A stretch of DNA of 64,000 nucleotides from Bradyrhizobium sp. NAS96.2 (GCF_001908235.1 NZ_LGHK01000043.1:1-64000), one strand, 5' to 3'; shown: positions 55,485-64,000, numbered from the stretch's first letter. The notes: generated by a model from the letters alone, not told the origin. Made by a program: numbers and translations.

Positions 55485-56696
55485 CTAGTCGGCCGACAGC
55501 GGCTCACCGGTCAGCGACCAGCTTTCGCCGTCGAACGTTGCGATCCGCAAGGTCCTGAACGGCGTGTAGTCGCCGGGCCGGGTGCCGATCGAGACGCCCG
55601 GCAGCATCATCGGCAGCCGCTCGCCGCTCAGCGAGGCCGCCTGTTTGATCAGGTTCTCGCGGGTCAGGTCGTCGCCGCATTTGCGCAGCGCCAGCTCCAG
55701 GGCGTGCACGTTCATATAGGCAACGAGTACGGAGTAGTCGTCTGGATTCGCTGAGGATGCGTACGTCTTGAGAAACTCCTTATAGGCCTTGACCTCGTCG
55801 TCATTGGCCCAGGCCGGGTCGCCCGGCTGCTTGAGGAATTGCGTGGTGACCAGCCCCTTCGATGCTTCGAGCCCCGCCGGCTTCAGGATGGTCTCGACCG
55901 ATGCCGTCGAGCCGCCGATCACGTGCAGGGGTTTCCAGCCGAGCTCGTAGACCTTGCGGATCGATTGCGCGGCGGCCTTGGACGACGACTGCTCGATCAG
56001 CGTGTCGACGCCGGCGGCCTTCAGCTGCACGATCTGCGAGTCGATCGTCGGGTCGGAGAGCTCATAGGAGGCCTGGGCGACGATCAGCTCGGCCTTGGGA
56101 CCGAGGCCGGCGCGGAGACCCTTGAGATAATCCTTGCCGTAGTCGTCATTCTGGTAGAGCACGCCGATCTTGGCGTCGGGCTTTGCGGTCAGGATGTACT
56201 TGGCGACGACGCGGCCCTCGGTCTCGAAGTCCGGGTAGAGCGGAATCGTCCACGGAAAGGTTTTGGGATCGTTGAAGCGGCGTCCGCCGGCGGTGATGAA
56301 GAGCTGCGGCACCTGCTTGGCGTTGAGATATTTCTGGATCGCGACGTTCGGCGCGGTGCCGATCGTACCGACCTCGGCCAGGACGCCGACGTCCTCGATC
56401 AGCTTGCGTGACTGCTCGACGGCCTTCGGCGCGCTGTAGGCGTTGTCGAGCTGGGTGAAGTTGATCTTGCGGCCGTTGATGCCGCCCTTCGCGTTCAGCA
56501 TCTCGAAATAGCCGACCACGGCGCGCCCGGCGCCTGCGCCGAAGGCGGAGGCCGGGCCGCTCAGCGGCGTCGACTGGCCGAGCTTGATCTCGGTATCGCT
56601 GACGCCGGGACCGTAGGCTTTCTGCGCATAGGCAGGCGCCGCCAGTAGGGCCGACAGCGCGACAACTGCCAGCGCCCGGTCGATGAGGTGGTTCAA
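55485..56696 (-). CDS. periplasmic binding protein, branched-chain amino acid (LivK-like) family
   Basis: Type I periplasmic binding protein of 403 residues with a signal peptide (about 1-25, ending APAYAQ before KAYGPGVSD). It is a paralogue of the protein at 6370-7596: GPGVSDTEIKLGQSTPLSGPASAFG and KINFTQLDNAYSAPKAVEQSRKL match closely in layout. The start is TTG at 56696 with a strong AGGGAGAA before it. No permease or ATPase is adjacent. It lies 40 bases after the acyl-CoA dehydrogenase on the same strand, so it may deliver the acid that this gene set breaks down. Confidence 0.87.
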   Translation of the reverse strand: MNHLIDRALAVVALSALLAAPAYAQKAYGPGVSDTEIKLGQSTPLSGPASAFGAGAGRAVVGYFEMLNAKGGINGRKINFTQLDNAYSAPKAVEQSRKLIEDVGVLAEVGTIGTAPNVAIQKYLNAKQVPQLFITAGGRRFNDPKTFPWTIPLYPDFETEGRVVAKYILTAKPDAKIGVLYQNDDYGKDYLKGLRAGLGPKAELIVAQASYELSDPTIDSQIVQLKAAGVDTLIEQSSSKAAAQSIRKVYELGWKPLHVIGGSTASVETILKPAGLEASKGLVTTQFLKQPGDPAWANDDEVKAYKEFLKTYASSANPDDYSVLVAYMNVHALELALRKCGDDLTRENLIKQAASLSGERLPMMLPGVSIGTRPGDYTPFRTLRIATFDGESWSLTGEPLSAD

Positions 56697-56736
56697 GGTC
56701 GTTCTCCCTGTAATTCGTTTCTTGTTGAAATCTGCG

Positions 56737-57877
56737 CTAGCGCAGCAGCTCGCGGGCGATCACCACGCGCTGGATCTGGTTGGTGCCTTCGAAAATCTGG
56801 GTCAGCTTGGCGTCGCGCATCATGCGCTCGACCGGGTAGTCCATGGTGTAGCCGTAGCCGCCGAAGATCTGGACCGCGTCGGTCGTGACCTTCATGGCCA
56901 TGTCGCTGCCGACGCACTTCGCCATGCTGGCAAGCACGTTGAGCCGCTTCCAGTCGCCGGCATCGCCGGCGCGCGCGCATTCATAGACAAGGGCGCGGGC
57001 CGCCTCGATCTGCATGGCCATGTCGGCGAGCATGAACTGCACGCCCTGGAACTCGGCGATCGGCTGCTTGAATTGCTTGCGCTCCTTGGCGTAGGCGATG
57101 CAGGCATCGAGCGCGCCTTGCGCAAGGCCGACCGACTGGGCGCCGATGGTCGGCCGGTTGAGGTCGAGCGCGCGCATCGACGCGCGGAAACCCTTGCCTT
57201 CCTCGCCGACGAGATTTTCGGCCGGGACCCGGACATTGTCGAAGAAGATCGGCGTGTTGGGGGGCGCCGCGAAAGCCCATCTTGCGCTCATGGCGGCCGA
57301 AGGTGATGCCAGGCATTGTCTTCGGTTCGACGATGAAGGCGCTGATGCCATCGGCGCCGGCGCCGTCGCTGGTCCGCGCCATCACCACGATGTAGTCGGC
57401 GACGACGCCGTAGCTGCACCACTGCTTGCGGCCGTTCAGGACGTAGCTGTCGCCGTCCTTCCGGGCGCGGGTGTTGAGCGCGGCGACGTCGGAGCCGGCC
57501 TGCGGCTCCGAGATCGCGATCGCCGTGACCACGCCGCCTTGGGCGATGATCGGCAAGTATTTCTGGCGCTGCTCTTCCGAGCCGAAATGCAGCAGCGGCA
57601 TGATGAACATGGTGTTGAGCGCCGCGATCGATGCGCAAGCGGGCGAGACCTTCGAGATCTCCTCGCGCGCGATGCAGGCCATGGTCAGGTTGCCGTTCGG
57701 GCCGCCATAGCGCTCCGGCACCCAGAGCTGCATCAGCCCCATCTCGCCGAACAGCTTGACCAGCTCGAGCGGGAAGCGGTCGGTTTCATCGATCTCGGCG
57801 GCGATCGGCGCCACGTGCCTCGCGACCATCCTGCGCACATTGTCGCGGAACGCGACCTGCTCCTCGGAAAAACTCAT
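56737..57877 (-). pseudogene. acyl-CoA dehydrogenase broken by a +1 frameshift
   Basis: FAD-dependent acyl-CoA dehydrogenase of normal length (about 380 residues) if one base is removed. The N-terminal part starts at ATG 57877 (MSFSEEQVAFRDNVRRMV, with GGGAG upstream) and is good up to the family motif [11 protein letters not shown]. The C-terminal part resumes one frame over at [20 protein letters not shown] and runs through [20 protein letters not shown] and [19 protein letters not shown]. The switch lies in a run of six C (G on the plus strand, 57259-57264); five would restore the frame. It could be a sequencing error or a true mutation. Divergent from a FadR-type regulator. Confidence 0.85.
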
Positions 57878-57923
57878 ACCGGCTCCCGTTACGTTTTCTT
57901 TGCTGGATGCCAAAAAGGGGCTT

Positions 57924-57945
57924 CCATTGAATGGGTGATCCATTT
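57924..57945. promoter_or_regulatory. candidate operator of the FadR-type regulator
   Basis: CCATTGAATGG is followed by GTGAT and a further CCATT, so half-sites CCATT/AATGG appear three times in 22 bases. It sits midway in the 81-base gap between the divergent acyl-CoA dehydrogenase and regulator genes. Suggested from symmetry and position only. Confidence 0.45.
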
Positions 57946-57958
57946 AATAATTCACCGC

Positions 57959-58825
57959 ATGAGCACCAAGTCAAGCCCTCGCGCGCCGCAGCGCTCCCGC
58001 ACCGCCTCGCCGAACCGGCGGGAGCGGGCCGTCGATCATCGGGCGGCCGGCGCCGCGGCCGCGCCGACATTCAAGCCGATCCACACCAGGCGGACGTTCG
58101 AGGAGATCTGCGAGCGGATTCGCGAGCAGCTGGCGCTCGGCGTGCTGAAGCCAGGCGACAAATTGCCGGCCGAGCGCGAGCTGGCGCAGCAGCTCGGCGT
58201 CAGCCGCAATGTGCTGCGGGAAGCGCTGCGCAGCCTGGAGATGGCCGGCGTGCTGCGGCTGCAGAAGGGCGTCAAGGGCGGCGCCTTCATCCAGCAGGGC
58301 GATACCCGCCGCATGAACGAGGTCATGCGCGACATGCTGAGCCTCGGGACGATTTCGGTGCGGGAATTGTCGGAGGCGCGGGTCCACGTGCTAGACCTCG
58401 TGGTGCAGCTGGCCTGCGCGAACGCGCGCCGGGCCGACCTCGATGCGCTGGAAGCCAATATCGAGCGGACCGAGCTTGCGACCAGGGAGGGGCGGTTGCT
58501 CGACCGGGTCGAATGCTCGCGCGAGTTCTACAAGCTTCTTGCGGCCTCGACCGGCAACAAGGTGATCGCGATGATCGTCGACTCGGTCACCGAGATCCAC
58601 ATGCGCTTCGTCTACGCCAAGGTGGCCTCGAGCGGGGTCGCGATGGCGCGGCTGGCGGAAAAGCGGCGGCAATTCCTGGCGGCGCTCAGCGAGCGAGACG
58701 TGGCGCTGGCAAGCCGGCTGCTGCGGTCGCACCTGGAATCCGTGCAGCGGATGCTGGAACAGGATCCGGGAGCGATGTCGCTGCACGTCGCGTTGGCCGA
58801 CGTGCAGCCCGGGATGCGCCGGTAG
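57959..58825 (+). CDS. GntR-family regulator, FadR subfamily
   Basis: Transcription factor of 288 residues: a basic, low-complexity N-terminal tail (about 1-40), a winged helix (PGDKLPAERELAQQLGVSRN and VLREALRSLEMAGVLRLQ), and an all-helical FCD ligand domain. I chose ATG 57959. It is divergent from an acyl-CoA dehydrogenase and upstream of an enoyl-CoA hydratase, so an acyl-CoA or carboxylic acid ligand is likely. Confidence 0.88.
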   Translation: MSTKSSPRAPQRSRTASPNRRERAVDHRAAGAAAAPTFKPIHTRRTFEEICERIREQLALGVLKPGDKLPAERELAQQLGVSRNVLREALRSLEMAGVLRLQKGVKGGAFIQQGDTRRMNEVMRDMLSLGTISVRELSEARVHVLDLVVQLACANARRADLDALEANIERTELATREGRLLDRVECSREFYKLLAASTGNKVIAMIVDSVTEIHMRFVYAKVASSGVAMARLAEKRRQFLAALSERDVALASRLLRSHLESVQRMLEQDPGAMSLHVALADVQPGMRR

Positions 58826-58881
58826 CGCACCAACCCTTTCAGTCAATCAACAACTCAAACAGCAATACAACGGAGGCAAAC

Positions 58882-59691
58882 GTGTCCAATTACGCCAAGT
58901 ATGAATGCCTGACGGTCGAGGTCGCGGACAAGGTCGCGACCGTAACCTTGAATCGCCCGCAGGCGCGCAACGCCATCAATCAGAAGCTGATCCGCGAGTT
59001 GCGGACGATCTGGGACGACCTCGCCGACGACCATGCTGTCAATGCCGTGGTGCTGACCGGCGCCGGAGACTTCTTCAGCGTCGGCGGTGACGTGAAGGCG
59101 ATGTCGGAGCGGCCGGGCGGCGACGTGCTCGAAGAGGGCGAGGTGCACGATCCCATGATCAGCCGGCGTGGCGTGACGCGTCAGCTCGAGCTCGACAAGC
59201 CGATCATTGCGGCGATCAATGGCGATGCCATCGGCCTCGCGGCGACCCACGCGCTGCTCTGCGACATCACCGTGATGGCGGAGGATGCGCGGATCGGCGA
59301 CACCCATGTCTCGCGCGTCGGCCTGGTCGCGGGCGACGGCGGCACGGTGATCTGGCCGCTCTTGGTCGGCATCAACAAGGCCAAGGAATTCCTGATCCGC
59401 GGCACGCTGCTGAAGGGCAACGAGGCGGAGCGGATTGGGCTGGTCAATCACGTCGCGCCGCGCGCGGAGGTGCCGGCCAAGGCCCGTGCGATCGCGGTCG
59501 AACTCGCCAACGGTCCGACCTGGGCCATTCGCTGGACCAAGCTGTCGATCAACCAGATCGTCAAGGAGCGCGTCAACATGCTGCTGGAGGCCTCGATGGC
59601 GCTGGAGCAGGTGACGTTCGAGACCGCCGACCACAAGGAAGCGACCATGTCGTTCAAGGAGAAGCGCAAGCCCAGGTTCGGCCAGGCATAG
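58882..59691 (+). CDS. enoyl-CoA hydratase/isomerase family protein
   Basis: Crotonase-fold protein of 269 residues acting on an acyl-CoA. The oxyanion-hole regions are GDFFSVGGDVKAM and NGDAIGLAATHALLCDI. The place where hydratases carry their first catalytic glutamate reads THVSRVGLVAGDGGT, without that glutamate, so the chemistry may differ from plain hydration. The start is GTG 58882 with CGGAGG upstream; longer frames run over the regulator. It is followed after nine bases by a fused acyl-CoA dehydrogenase. Confidence 0.85.
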   Translation: MSNYAKYECLTVEVADKVATVTLNRPQARNAINQKLIRELRTIWDDLADDHAVNAVVLTGAGDFFSVGGDVKAMSERPGGDVLEEGEVHDPMISRRGVTRQLELDKPIIAAINGDAIGLAATHALLCDITVMAEDARIGDTHVSRVGLVAGDGGTVIWPLLVGINKAKEFLIRGTLLKGNEAERIGLVNHVAPRAEVPAKARAIAVELANGPTWAIRWTKLSINQIVKERVNMLLEASMALEQVTFETADHKEATMSFKEKRKPRFGQA

Positions 59692-59700
59692 GCCGGGCTC

Positions 59701-61938
59701 ATGGCGGCGACCGAATTGTCGAGCGACGATGTCACGGGAATGCTGCGCGACTCCTTGCGCGGATTCCTGGACGAGCATTGGCGTCCGCTGGGCGTAACGG
59801 CGTCGTCCTTGCCGGACGAGGTGTCGGCGATCTGGCGCAAGCTGGTCGGGCAGGGCGTGGCCGCGCTCGGTGCCGATGGTGGCGAAGGCGGGCTGGCCGA
59901 AATCCTCGTCGTCATGGAGGAGCTTGGTCGCGCCGGCTGCCCGGCGCCGGTGTGGTCCGCCGCGCTCACCAATCTTGCGATCGCCGGATCAAAGGTCGAG
60001 ATCGCGGCGGATCTCGTGGAGCGGTTGCATTCGGGGGAGGCAATCGTCGCCTTCTCGTTCGGCGCTCTGGATCCCGACGTCGGCACGGGCTCGGTTGAGG
60101 TCGCCGACTTCGGGGCAACAGGCGTGCTTCGCTTTGTCGAGGCTGCGGGGAGCGCGACGCATCTTCTGGTCGCGCTCGATCGGGCCCATCTTGCGCTGAT
60201 CGATCTCGGCGGTCCCGGTATCGAACGCGTCGCGTCGCGCGCGATGGGGGCCTGGGGATCTTACGAAGTCAGGCTGAACGCGGCGCCGCTCACGCGCATT
60301 CCCCTGGGGACGCTCGACCTCGACGATCTCCGCATCGCGGGCAAGGTCGCGCTGACCGCGCGCGCTTACGGCGCGGCTCGGCGTGCGTTTGAGCTCGCCG
60401 TGGACTACGCCAAGGAGCGGCACCAGTTCGGGCAGCCGATCGGCAAGTTCCAGGCGATCCAGCACAAGCTCGCCAACTGCCTGATCGCGCTCGAAGGCGT
60501 CAGGCTGATCCTTGCGCATACCGCCAGACTGCACGATGGCGGCGACGCCGACTGGCGTTATTTCGCCGATTGCGCATCGGCGTTCTCCGGCAATGCGCTG
60601 CGGCAGGTCGCGCTGGAGATCCAGCATACGTTCGGGGCGATCGGCTATGCCGAGGAGCACGAGGCGCCGATCCATTTCAAGCGCGTGCATCTCGATACGA
60701 TCGCGCTCGGCGGCGCGTCGGATGCAAAACGCAGGTTGGCCGCGCGGCTCCTGGATGCCGGCGGCGACGGGCTGCCGCAATACGACCTCGGGACCGCCGG
60801 AAATGCGTTTCGTGAGCAGGTCCGGCTCTGGCTCGCGCAGAACTGGACCGGAGATACCAAGCAGGCGTTCGACCGGAGGCCGTTCGCCAAGCGCGAGTTC
60901 GATGCCGGCTTCGCCCGCGATATGGGCGAAACGGGATGGATCGGCCTCGGATGGCCGGAGCAATTCGGCGGTCAGGCCCGCTCTGCGCTGGAGCAGATCG
61001 CCTTCATGGAGACGATGGAGCAGGGCGAGGCGCCGCGGATCGGCGCTGCGATCCAGGCCAATGCGCTGATGATGTTCGGCACGGCAGAGCAGCAACAAGA
61101 ATATCTTCCGGAGATCCTGCGCGGCGAAGCCATGCACGGCATGGGTTACAGCGAGCCGCAGGCGGGCTCGGACCTTGCGGCGCTGCGCACCAGTGGGATC
61201 AGGGACGGCGATCACTGGGTGATCAACGGCCAGAAGATCTGGACCACCACCTGGTGGGGCAAATACATGTTCCTCGCCGCGCGGACCGACAAGGACGCAA
61301 AGCCGCCGCATGCCGGCATCAGCATGTTCATCGTGCCGATGGATGCGCCGGGCATCACGATCCGGCCGTCCGCCACGATGTATGACGGTACCTTCGCCAA
61401 CATCTTCTACGACAATGTGAGGATTCCCGCCGAGAACCTGGTCGGCGAGGTCAATGGCGGCTGGAAGGTGTTGACCGGCGCGCTGGCCTTCGAGCGCGGG
61501 CTGGTCGGCGGCGGCATCGTTCTGAAGGTGGCGCACGCCTTCGAGCAGCTCCGTTCGCACGTGATGGCGAAGCACGGTGATCGGTCGCTCGCCGATGATC
61601 CCATCGTCCGCGACAAAATGGCGACCCTGGCGTCGGAGATCGAGATCGGCCGTCTCCTGATGATGCATTGTGCCGAGCTCGCCGCCGATGGCGCGACGCC
61701 GCCGGAGTATGGCGCGATCAGCAAGGTGTTTTCCGGCGAGCTGATGGAACGCTTCGGCGAGGCCGCGCTCGACATTCTCGGGATGCGCGCCGCGCTGTCC
61801 GAACAGATGCCGGGCGCCATCGACAATGGCCGCTTCGAGCAGAACCTGCGGCATTCGCTGATGTGGGTGATCAGCATCGGGACCAACGAGATCCAGCGCA
61901 GCCTGATCGCGCAACGCGCGCTCGGGCTGCCGAGATAG
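59701..61938 (+). CDS. fused double acyl-CoA dehydrogenase
   Basis: Protein of 745 residues with two acyl-CoA dehydrogenase modules. Module 1 (about 1-360) is diverged, recognisable by YAKERHQFGQPIGKFQAIQH and LEIQHTFGAIGYAEEH. Module 2 (about 370-745) is canonical: [43 protein letters not shown] and SIGTNEIQRSLIAQRALGLP. Pairs of such subunits occur as heterodimers in steroid side-chain and other branched-acid pathways; here they are fused, and one module may have lost catalysis. Genes on both sides form an acyl-CoA degradation unit. Confidence 0.88.
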   Translation: MAATELSSDDVTGMLRDSLRGFLDEHWRPLGVTASSLPDEVSAIWRKLVGQGVAALGADGGEGGLAEILVVMEELGRAGCPAPVWSAALTNLAIAGSKVEIAADLVERLHSGEAIVAFSFGALDPDVGTGSVEVADFGATGVLRFVEAAGSATHLLVALDRAHLALIDLGGPGIERVASRAMGAWGSYEVRLNAAPLTRIPLGTLDLDDLRIAGKVALTARAYGAARRAFELAVDYAKERHQFGQPIGKFQAIQHKLANCLIALEGVRLILAHTARLHDGGDADWRYFADCASAFSGNALRQVALEIQHTFGAIGYAEEHEAPIHFKRVHLDTIALGGASDAKRRLAARLLDAGGDGLPQYDLGTAGNAFREQVRLWLAQNWTGDTKQAFDRRPFAKREFDAGFARDMGETGWIGLGWPEQFGGQARSALEQIAFMETMEQGEAPRIGAAIQANALMMFGTAEQQQEYLPEILRGEAMHGMGYSEPQAGSDLAALRTSGIRDGDHWVINGQKIWTTTWWGKYMFLAARTDKDAKPPHAGISMFIVPMDAPGITIRPSATMYDGTFANIFYDNVRIPAENLVGEVNGGWKVLTGALAFERGLVGGGIVLKVAHAFEQLRSHVMAKHGDRSLADDPIVRDKMATLASEIEIGRLLMMHCAELAADGATPPEYGAISKVFSGELMERFGEAALDILGMRAALSEQMPGAIDNGRFEQNLRHSLMWVISIGTNEIQRSLIAQRALGLPR

Positions 61939-61948
61939 GAGAGATCGG

Positions 61949-63142
61949 ATGCAGAAGGATGGCGACAGGGCGCCGCTCGCCGGGGTGCGGGTGCTGGATT
62001 TTTCCATCATGGTGGCGGGGCCGTATTGCGCGCGGCTGCTCGCCGACGTCGGCGCCGAGGTCATCAAGATCGAGCCGCCGGAGGGCGACGATATGCGGCT
62101 GCGGACGCCGCTGCGCGACGGCCACAGCACCTATTTCGGCCAGCTCAATGCCGGCAAGCGCAGCCTGGCGCTGGACCTGAAGAACGCCGACGCCATCAAG
62201 CTGGTGCATCGCATGGTCGCGGAAGCAGACATTGTCGTCGAGAACTTCCGCCCCGGTGTCATGGACCGGCTCGGCCTCGGCTATGAGGCGCTCCGCGAGA
62301 TCAACCCGCGCCTGATCTATTGCTCGATCTCGGGCTATGGACAGACGGGCCCCGCTGCCGAGCGCGCGGCTTATGCGATGATCGTGCATGCCGAGAGCGG
62401 ATTCGATACCTCGCTGATGCGCTATGCCGGCGACCGGGAGCGTCCCGCGGCAGGGGCGATCTTTGTCGCGGACATCCTCGGCGGCATCTTCGGCTATTCC
62501 GCGATTCAGACCGCGATGGTCCAGCGTGAGCGCACCGGGAAGGGGCAGCGTGTCGATGTGGCCTTGATGGACTGCATGCTCAATCTGCTGGTCTATGAGC
62601 TTCAGGAAGCGCAATTCCCGATCCGCGCGCCGCGTCCGACCTACGGGCCGGTTCGCACCCGCGACGGCGATATCCTGATCGCCCCGGTGACACCGCGCAA
62701 TTTTGCGGCGCTCTGCGAGGTGACCGGACAGCAAGAGCTGGCGAACGATCCGCGCTTTGCGTCCATTCCGGCGCGCGGCGCCAATTGGACCGCCATGATG
62801 CAGGTCATCGAGCGATGGACGGAGCGCCACACCGTCGCGGAATGCATCGCGGCGCTGGATCGCGCCGGCGTCCCATGCGCCGAATACCGGACGCCGGGCG
62901 CGGCGCTGACCGATGCCCATTTGCGCGAGCGTGGTGTGTTTGCGACGGTCTCGGATGGCGCCGGCGACTTCGTCGGCGTCAATGCGCCATGGCAGATGTC
63001 CGGGGCCGACACGCCGATGGGAAGTCAGGTCCCCGGGATCGGCGCGCAGCGGGACGATGTGCTGTCGCGGATCCTCGGATTGTCGCCGGACGCAATCGCG
63101 GCACTCGCGGCTGCGGGCACGTTCGGCAGAGCCCAGGCCTAG
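61949..63142 (+). CDS. class III CoA-transferase (CaiB/BaiF family)
   Basis: Moves CoA from a donor thioester to a free acid in the cytosol. 397 residues: LDFSIMVAGPYCARLLADVG, GADVIKIEPP-like segment, LNAGKRSLALDLKN, ISGYGQTGPAAERAAYAMIV, and the catalytic aspartate in FVADILGG. It probably activates the substrate of the neighbouring dehydrogenases. The acid is unknown. It starts ten bases after the fused dehydrogenase. Confidence 0.9.
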   Translation: MQKDGDRAPLAGVRVLDFSIMVAGPYCARLLADVGAEVIKIEPPEGDDMRLRTPLRDGHSTYFGQLNAGKRSLALDLKNADAIKLVHRMVAEADIVVENFRPGVMDRLGLGYEALREINPRLIYCSISGYGQTGPAAERAAYAMIVHAESGFDTSLMRYAGDRERPAAGAIFVADILGGIFGYSAIQTAMVQRERTGKGQRVDVALMDCMLNLLVYELQEAQFPIRAPRPTYGPVRTRDGDILIAPVTPRNFAALCEVTGQQELANDPRFASIPARGANWTAMMQVIERWTERHTVAECIAALDRAGVPCAEYRTPGAALTDAHLRERGVFATVSDGAGDFVGVNAPWQMSGADTPMGSQVPGIGAQRDDVLSRILGLSPDAIAALAAAGTFGRAQA

Positions 63143-63150
63143 CCGCGATC

Positions 63151-63645
63151 TCAGGTATCGGACGGAGCCTCCGGCGGCGGAGCCTTCGCGATCGCCAGCA
63201 GGCATTTCAGGAAATGCGCGCGGTCTTCCTTGCGCAGGGGAGCCAGCATGATGTTTTGCAACTCGGCCGCAGCCGGAATGACGGCCAGGAGCGCTTCCTC
63301 GCCCTTGGCGGTGATCTGCACCTGGAGCGAGCGGCGATCGTCCGGATTGTCCTTCTTTGAGACCAGTTTGCGCGCGACCATGCGCTTCAGCATCTCGCTG
63401 AGCGTGTTGCGGTCGCAACTGATCCGCTCCGCCAACACCGAGGGTGTGAGCGGACCCAACTGGTACAGCGCCATCAGCACGCCGAACTGCCGCGGCGTGA
63501 TGTCGCTCTGGCGCGTCATGCTTTGGTAGAGCCCGTCGTAGCGGGCCTCGAGCAGCCGCAGCAGAAATCCGACGCCGCCTTCAAGTTGCCAGTCGCGCGC
63601 AACGTCTGCGGCCGAGCCGGTCTTCTTCGCCTTGTCGGCTGCCAT
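63151..63645 (-). CDS. MarR-family transcriptional regulator
   Basis: Winged-helix regulator of 164 residues: ITPRQFGVLMALYQLGPLTP, LAERISCDRNTLSEMLKRMV and the wing KDNPDDRRSLQVQIT. MarR proteins commonly answer to aromatic acids or their CoA thioesters. I chose ATG 63645; GTG 63669 would add eight residues. It converges on the CoA-transferase gene and is divergent from the gene at 63842; a 12-bp palindrome lies between. Confidence 0.88.
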   Translation of the reverse strand: MAADKAKKTGSAADVARDWQLEGGVGFLLRLLEARYDGLYQSMTRQSDITPRQFGVLMALYQLGPLTPSVLAERISCDRNTLSEMLKRMVARKLVSKKDNPDDRRSLQVQITAKGEEALLAVIPAAAELQNIMLAPLRKEDRAHFLKCLLAIAKAPPPEAPSDT

Positions 63646-63791
63646 GCCGTCGTTGGACCCCGATTTCACGAATTCGCGTTAGCCGTTAGCAGCTTGGCCT
63701 GACGTCCTCAACCCTGCGGTAAATCGCACCCCAGCCTGTTCCCAGCACGGTGCAATTGTTTTCGGTCCTTGTCAGCTATCCGACAACGTAG

Positions 63792-63803
63792 TACGTATAC
63801 GTA
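63792..63803. promoter_or_regulatory. 12-bp palindrome, candidate MarR operator
   Basis: TACGTATACGTA is fully self-complementary, extended loosely by the neighbouring GTAG. It lies about 145 bases before the MarR start and 38 bases before the divergent gene. Size and symmetry fit a MarR dimer site. Confidence 0.5.
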
Positions 63804-63841
63804 TCAAATGGACGCGAAGACGTCGTTCAGGGAGGTTGCTG

Positions 63842-64000
63842 TTGGACCTGCGTGAGCTGCTGTCGATTCCCTATCTGCTTGAGGCCGAGGCGGTCGAAAC
63901 CGAGCCGGGGCAGTGGCGGGTTCGGCTTGCCTATCCGGAGCTGCCGGGATGCACGGCGGAAGCCGCCGTCGTCGAGGACGCATTGCGGGAGCTCGAGCGG
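63842..64000 (+). CDS. HicB-like protein, N-terminal part (cut by window end)
   Basis: The frame from TTG 63842 is open to the window end (53 codons) and has AGGGAGG six bases before it. The translation contains YLLEAEAVETEPGQWRVRLA and YPELPGCTAEAAVVEDALRE, the beta-hairpin-plus-helix pattern of HicB-type domains (GxW..pelPGC....eeAl). Whether it is an antitoxin or an unrelated stand-alone HicB fold cannot be told; no HicA partner lies upstream. Confidence 0.6.
   Translation, partial: MDLRELLSIPYLLEAEAVETEPGQWRVRLAYPELPGCTAEAAVVEDALRELER

Overview
The window is GC-rich (about 64-66% by eye) chromosomal DNA from an alphaproteobacterium, most likely Bradyrhizobium or a close relative in the Nitrobacteraceae. 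The evidence is a ChvE/GguAB sugar transporter, the complete aerobic (cob) cobalamin pathway, a urtABCDE-fmdAB amide/urea locus, and several families of short palindromic repeats of the kind scattered through Bradyrhizobium/Rhodopseudomonas genomes. No tRNA, rRNA, insertion sequence, phage or CRISPR array was seen. Genus assignment is inference.

Layout. 1-5767: end of a HAD phosphatase, a degenerate tandem duplication, then chvE-gguA-gguB (aldose uptake) and an inositol-monophosphatase-family gene. 5768-11025: palindromic repeats, an orphan periplasmic binding protein, and a small LacI-controlled module (Baeyer-Villiger monooxygenase, cupin, LacI regulator) with two matching operators. 11161-31945: cobalamin region. 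A leftward operon cobP-bluB-unknown-cbtB-cbtA, a rightward pair cobD-cobC, a leftward pair cobO-cobQ, and a long rightward operon behind a cobalamin riboswitch: DUF1636-cobW-cobN-cobG-cobH-cobI-cobJ-(cobK on the other strand)-cobL-cobE-cobM-cobB-cobA-cobF. cobS and cobT of the cobaltochelatase, and the final cobU/cobV steps, are not in the window.

32000-34703: a small zinc-ribbon protein, then a leftward AhpD-like/RclC-like pair divergent from an RclR-like AraC regulator, probably an oxidative or chlorine stress response. 34712-46044: a nitrogen-scavenging locus. A 1122-residue hybrid histidine kinase whose N-terminus is an NCS1-type transporter, with its LuxR-type response regulator, is divergent from urtABCDE, fmdA (formamidase) and fmdB. 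This is the most striking system here: a transporter-like receptor kinase that probably senses a small amide or related nitrogen compound and controls its uptake and hydrolysis.

46161-55439: a TauABC/SsuABC-type ABC transporter, then histidine utilisation (hutC-hutF divergent from hutI-hutH-hutU) with a perfect 20-bp palindrome as presumed HutC operator. 55485-63142: acyl-CoA catabolism: a second orphan binding protein paralogous to the first, an acyl-CoA dehydrogenase broken by one extra C, a FadR-type regulator, an enoyl-CoA hydratase-family protein, a fused double acyl-CoA dehydrogenase and a class III CoA-transferase. 63151-64000: a MarR regulator divergent from the start of a HicB-like protein, with a 12-bp palindrome between them.
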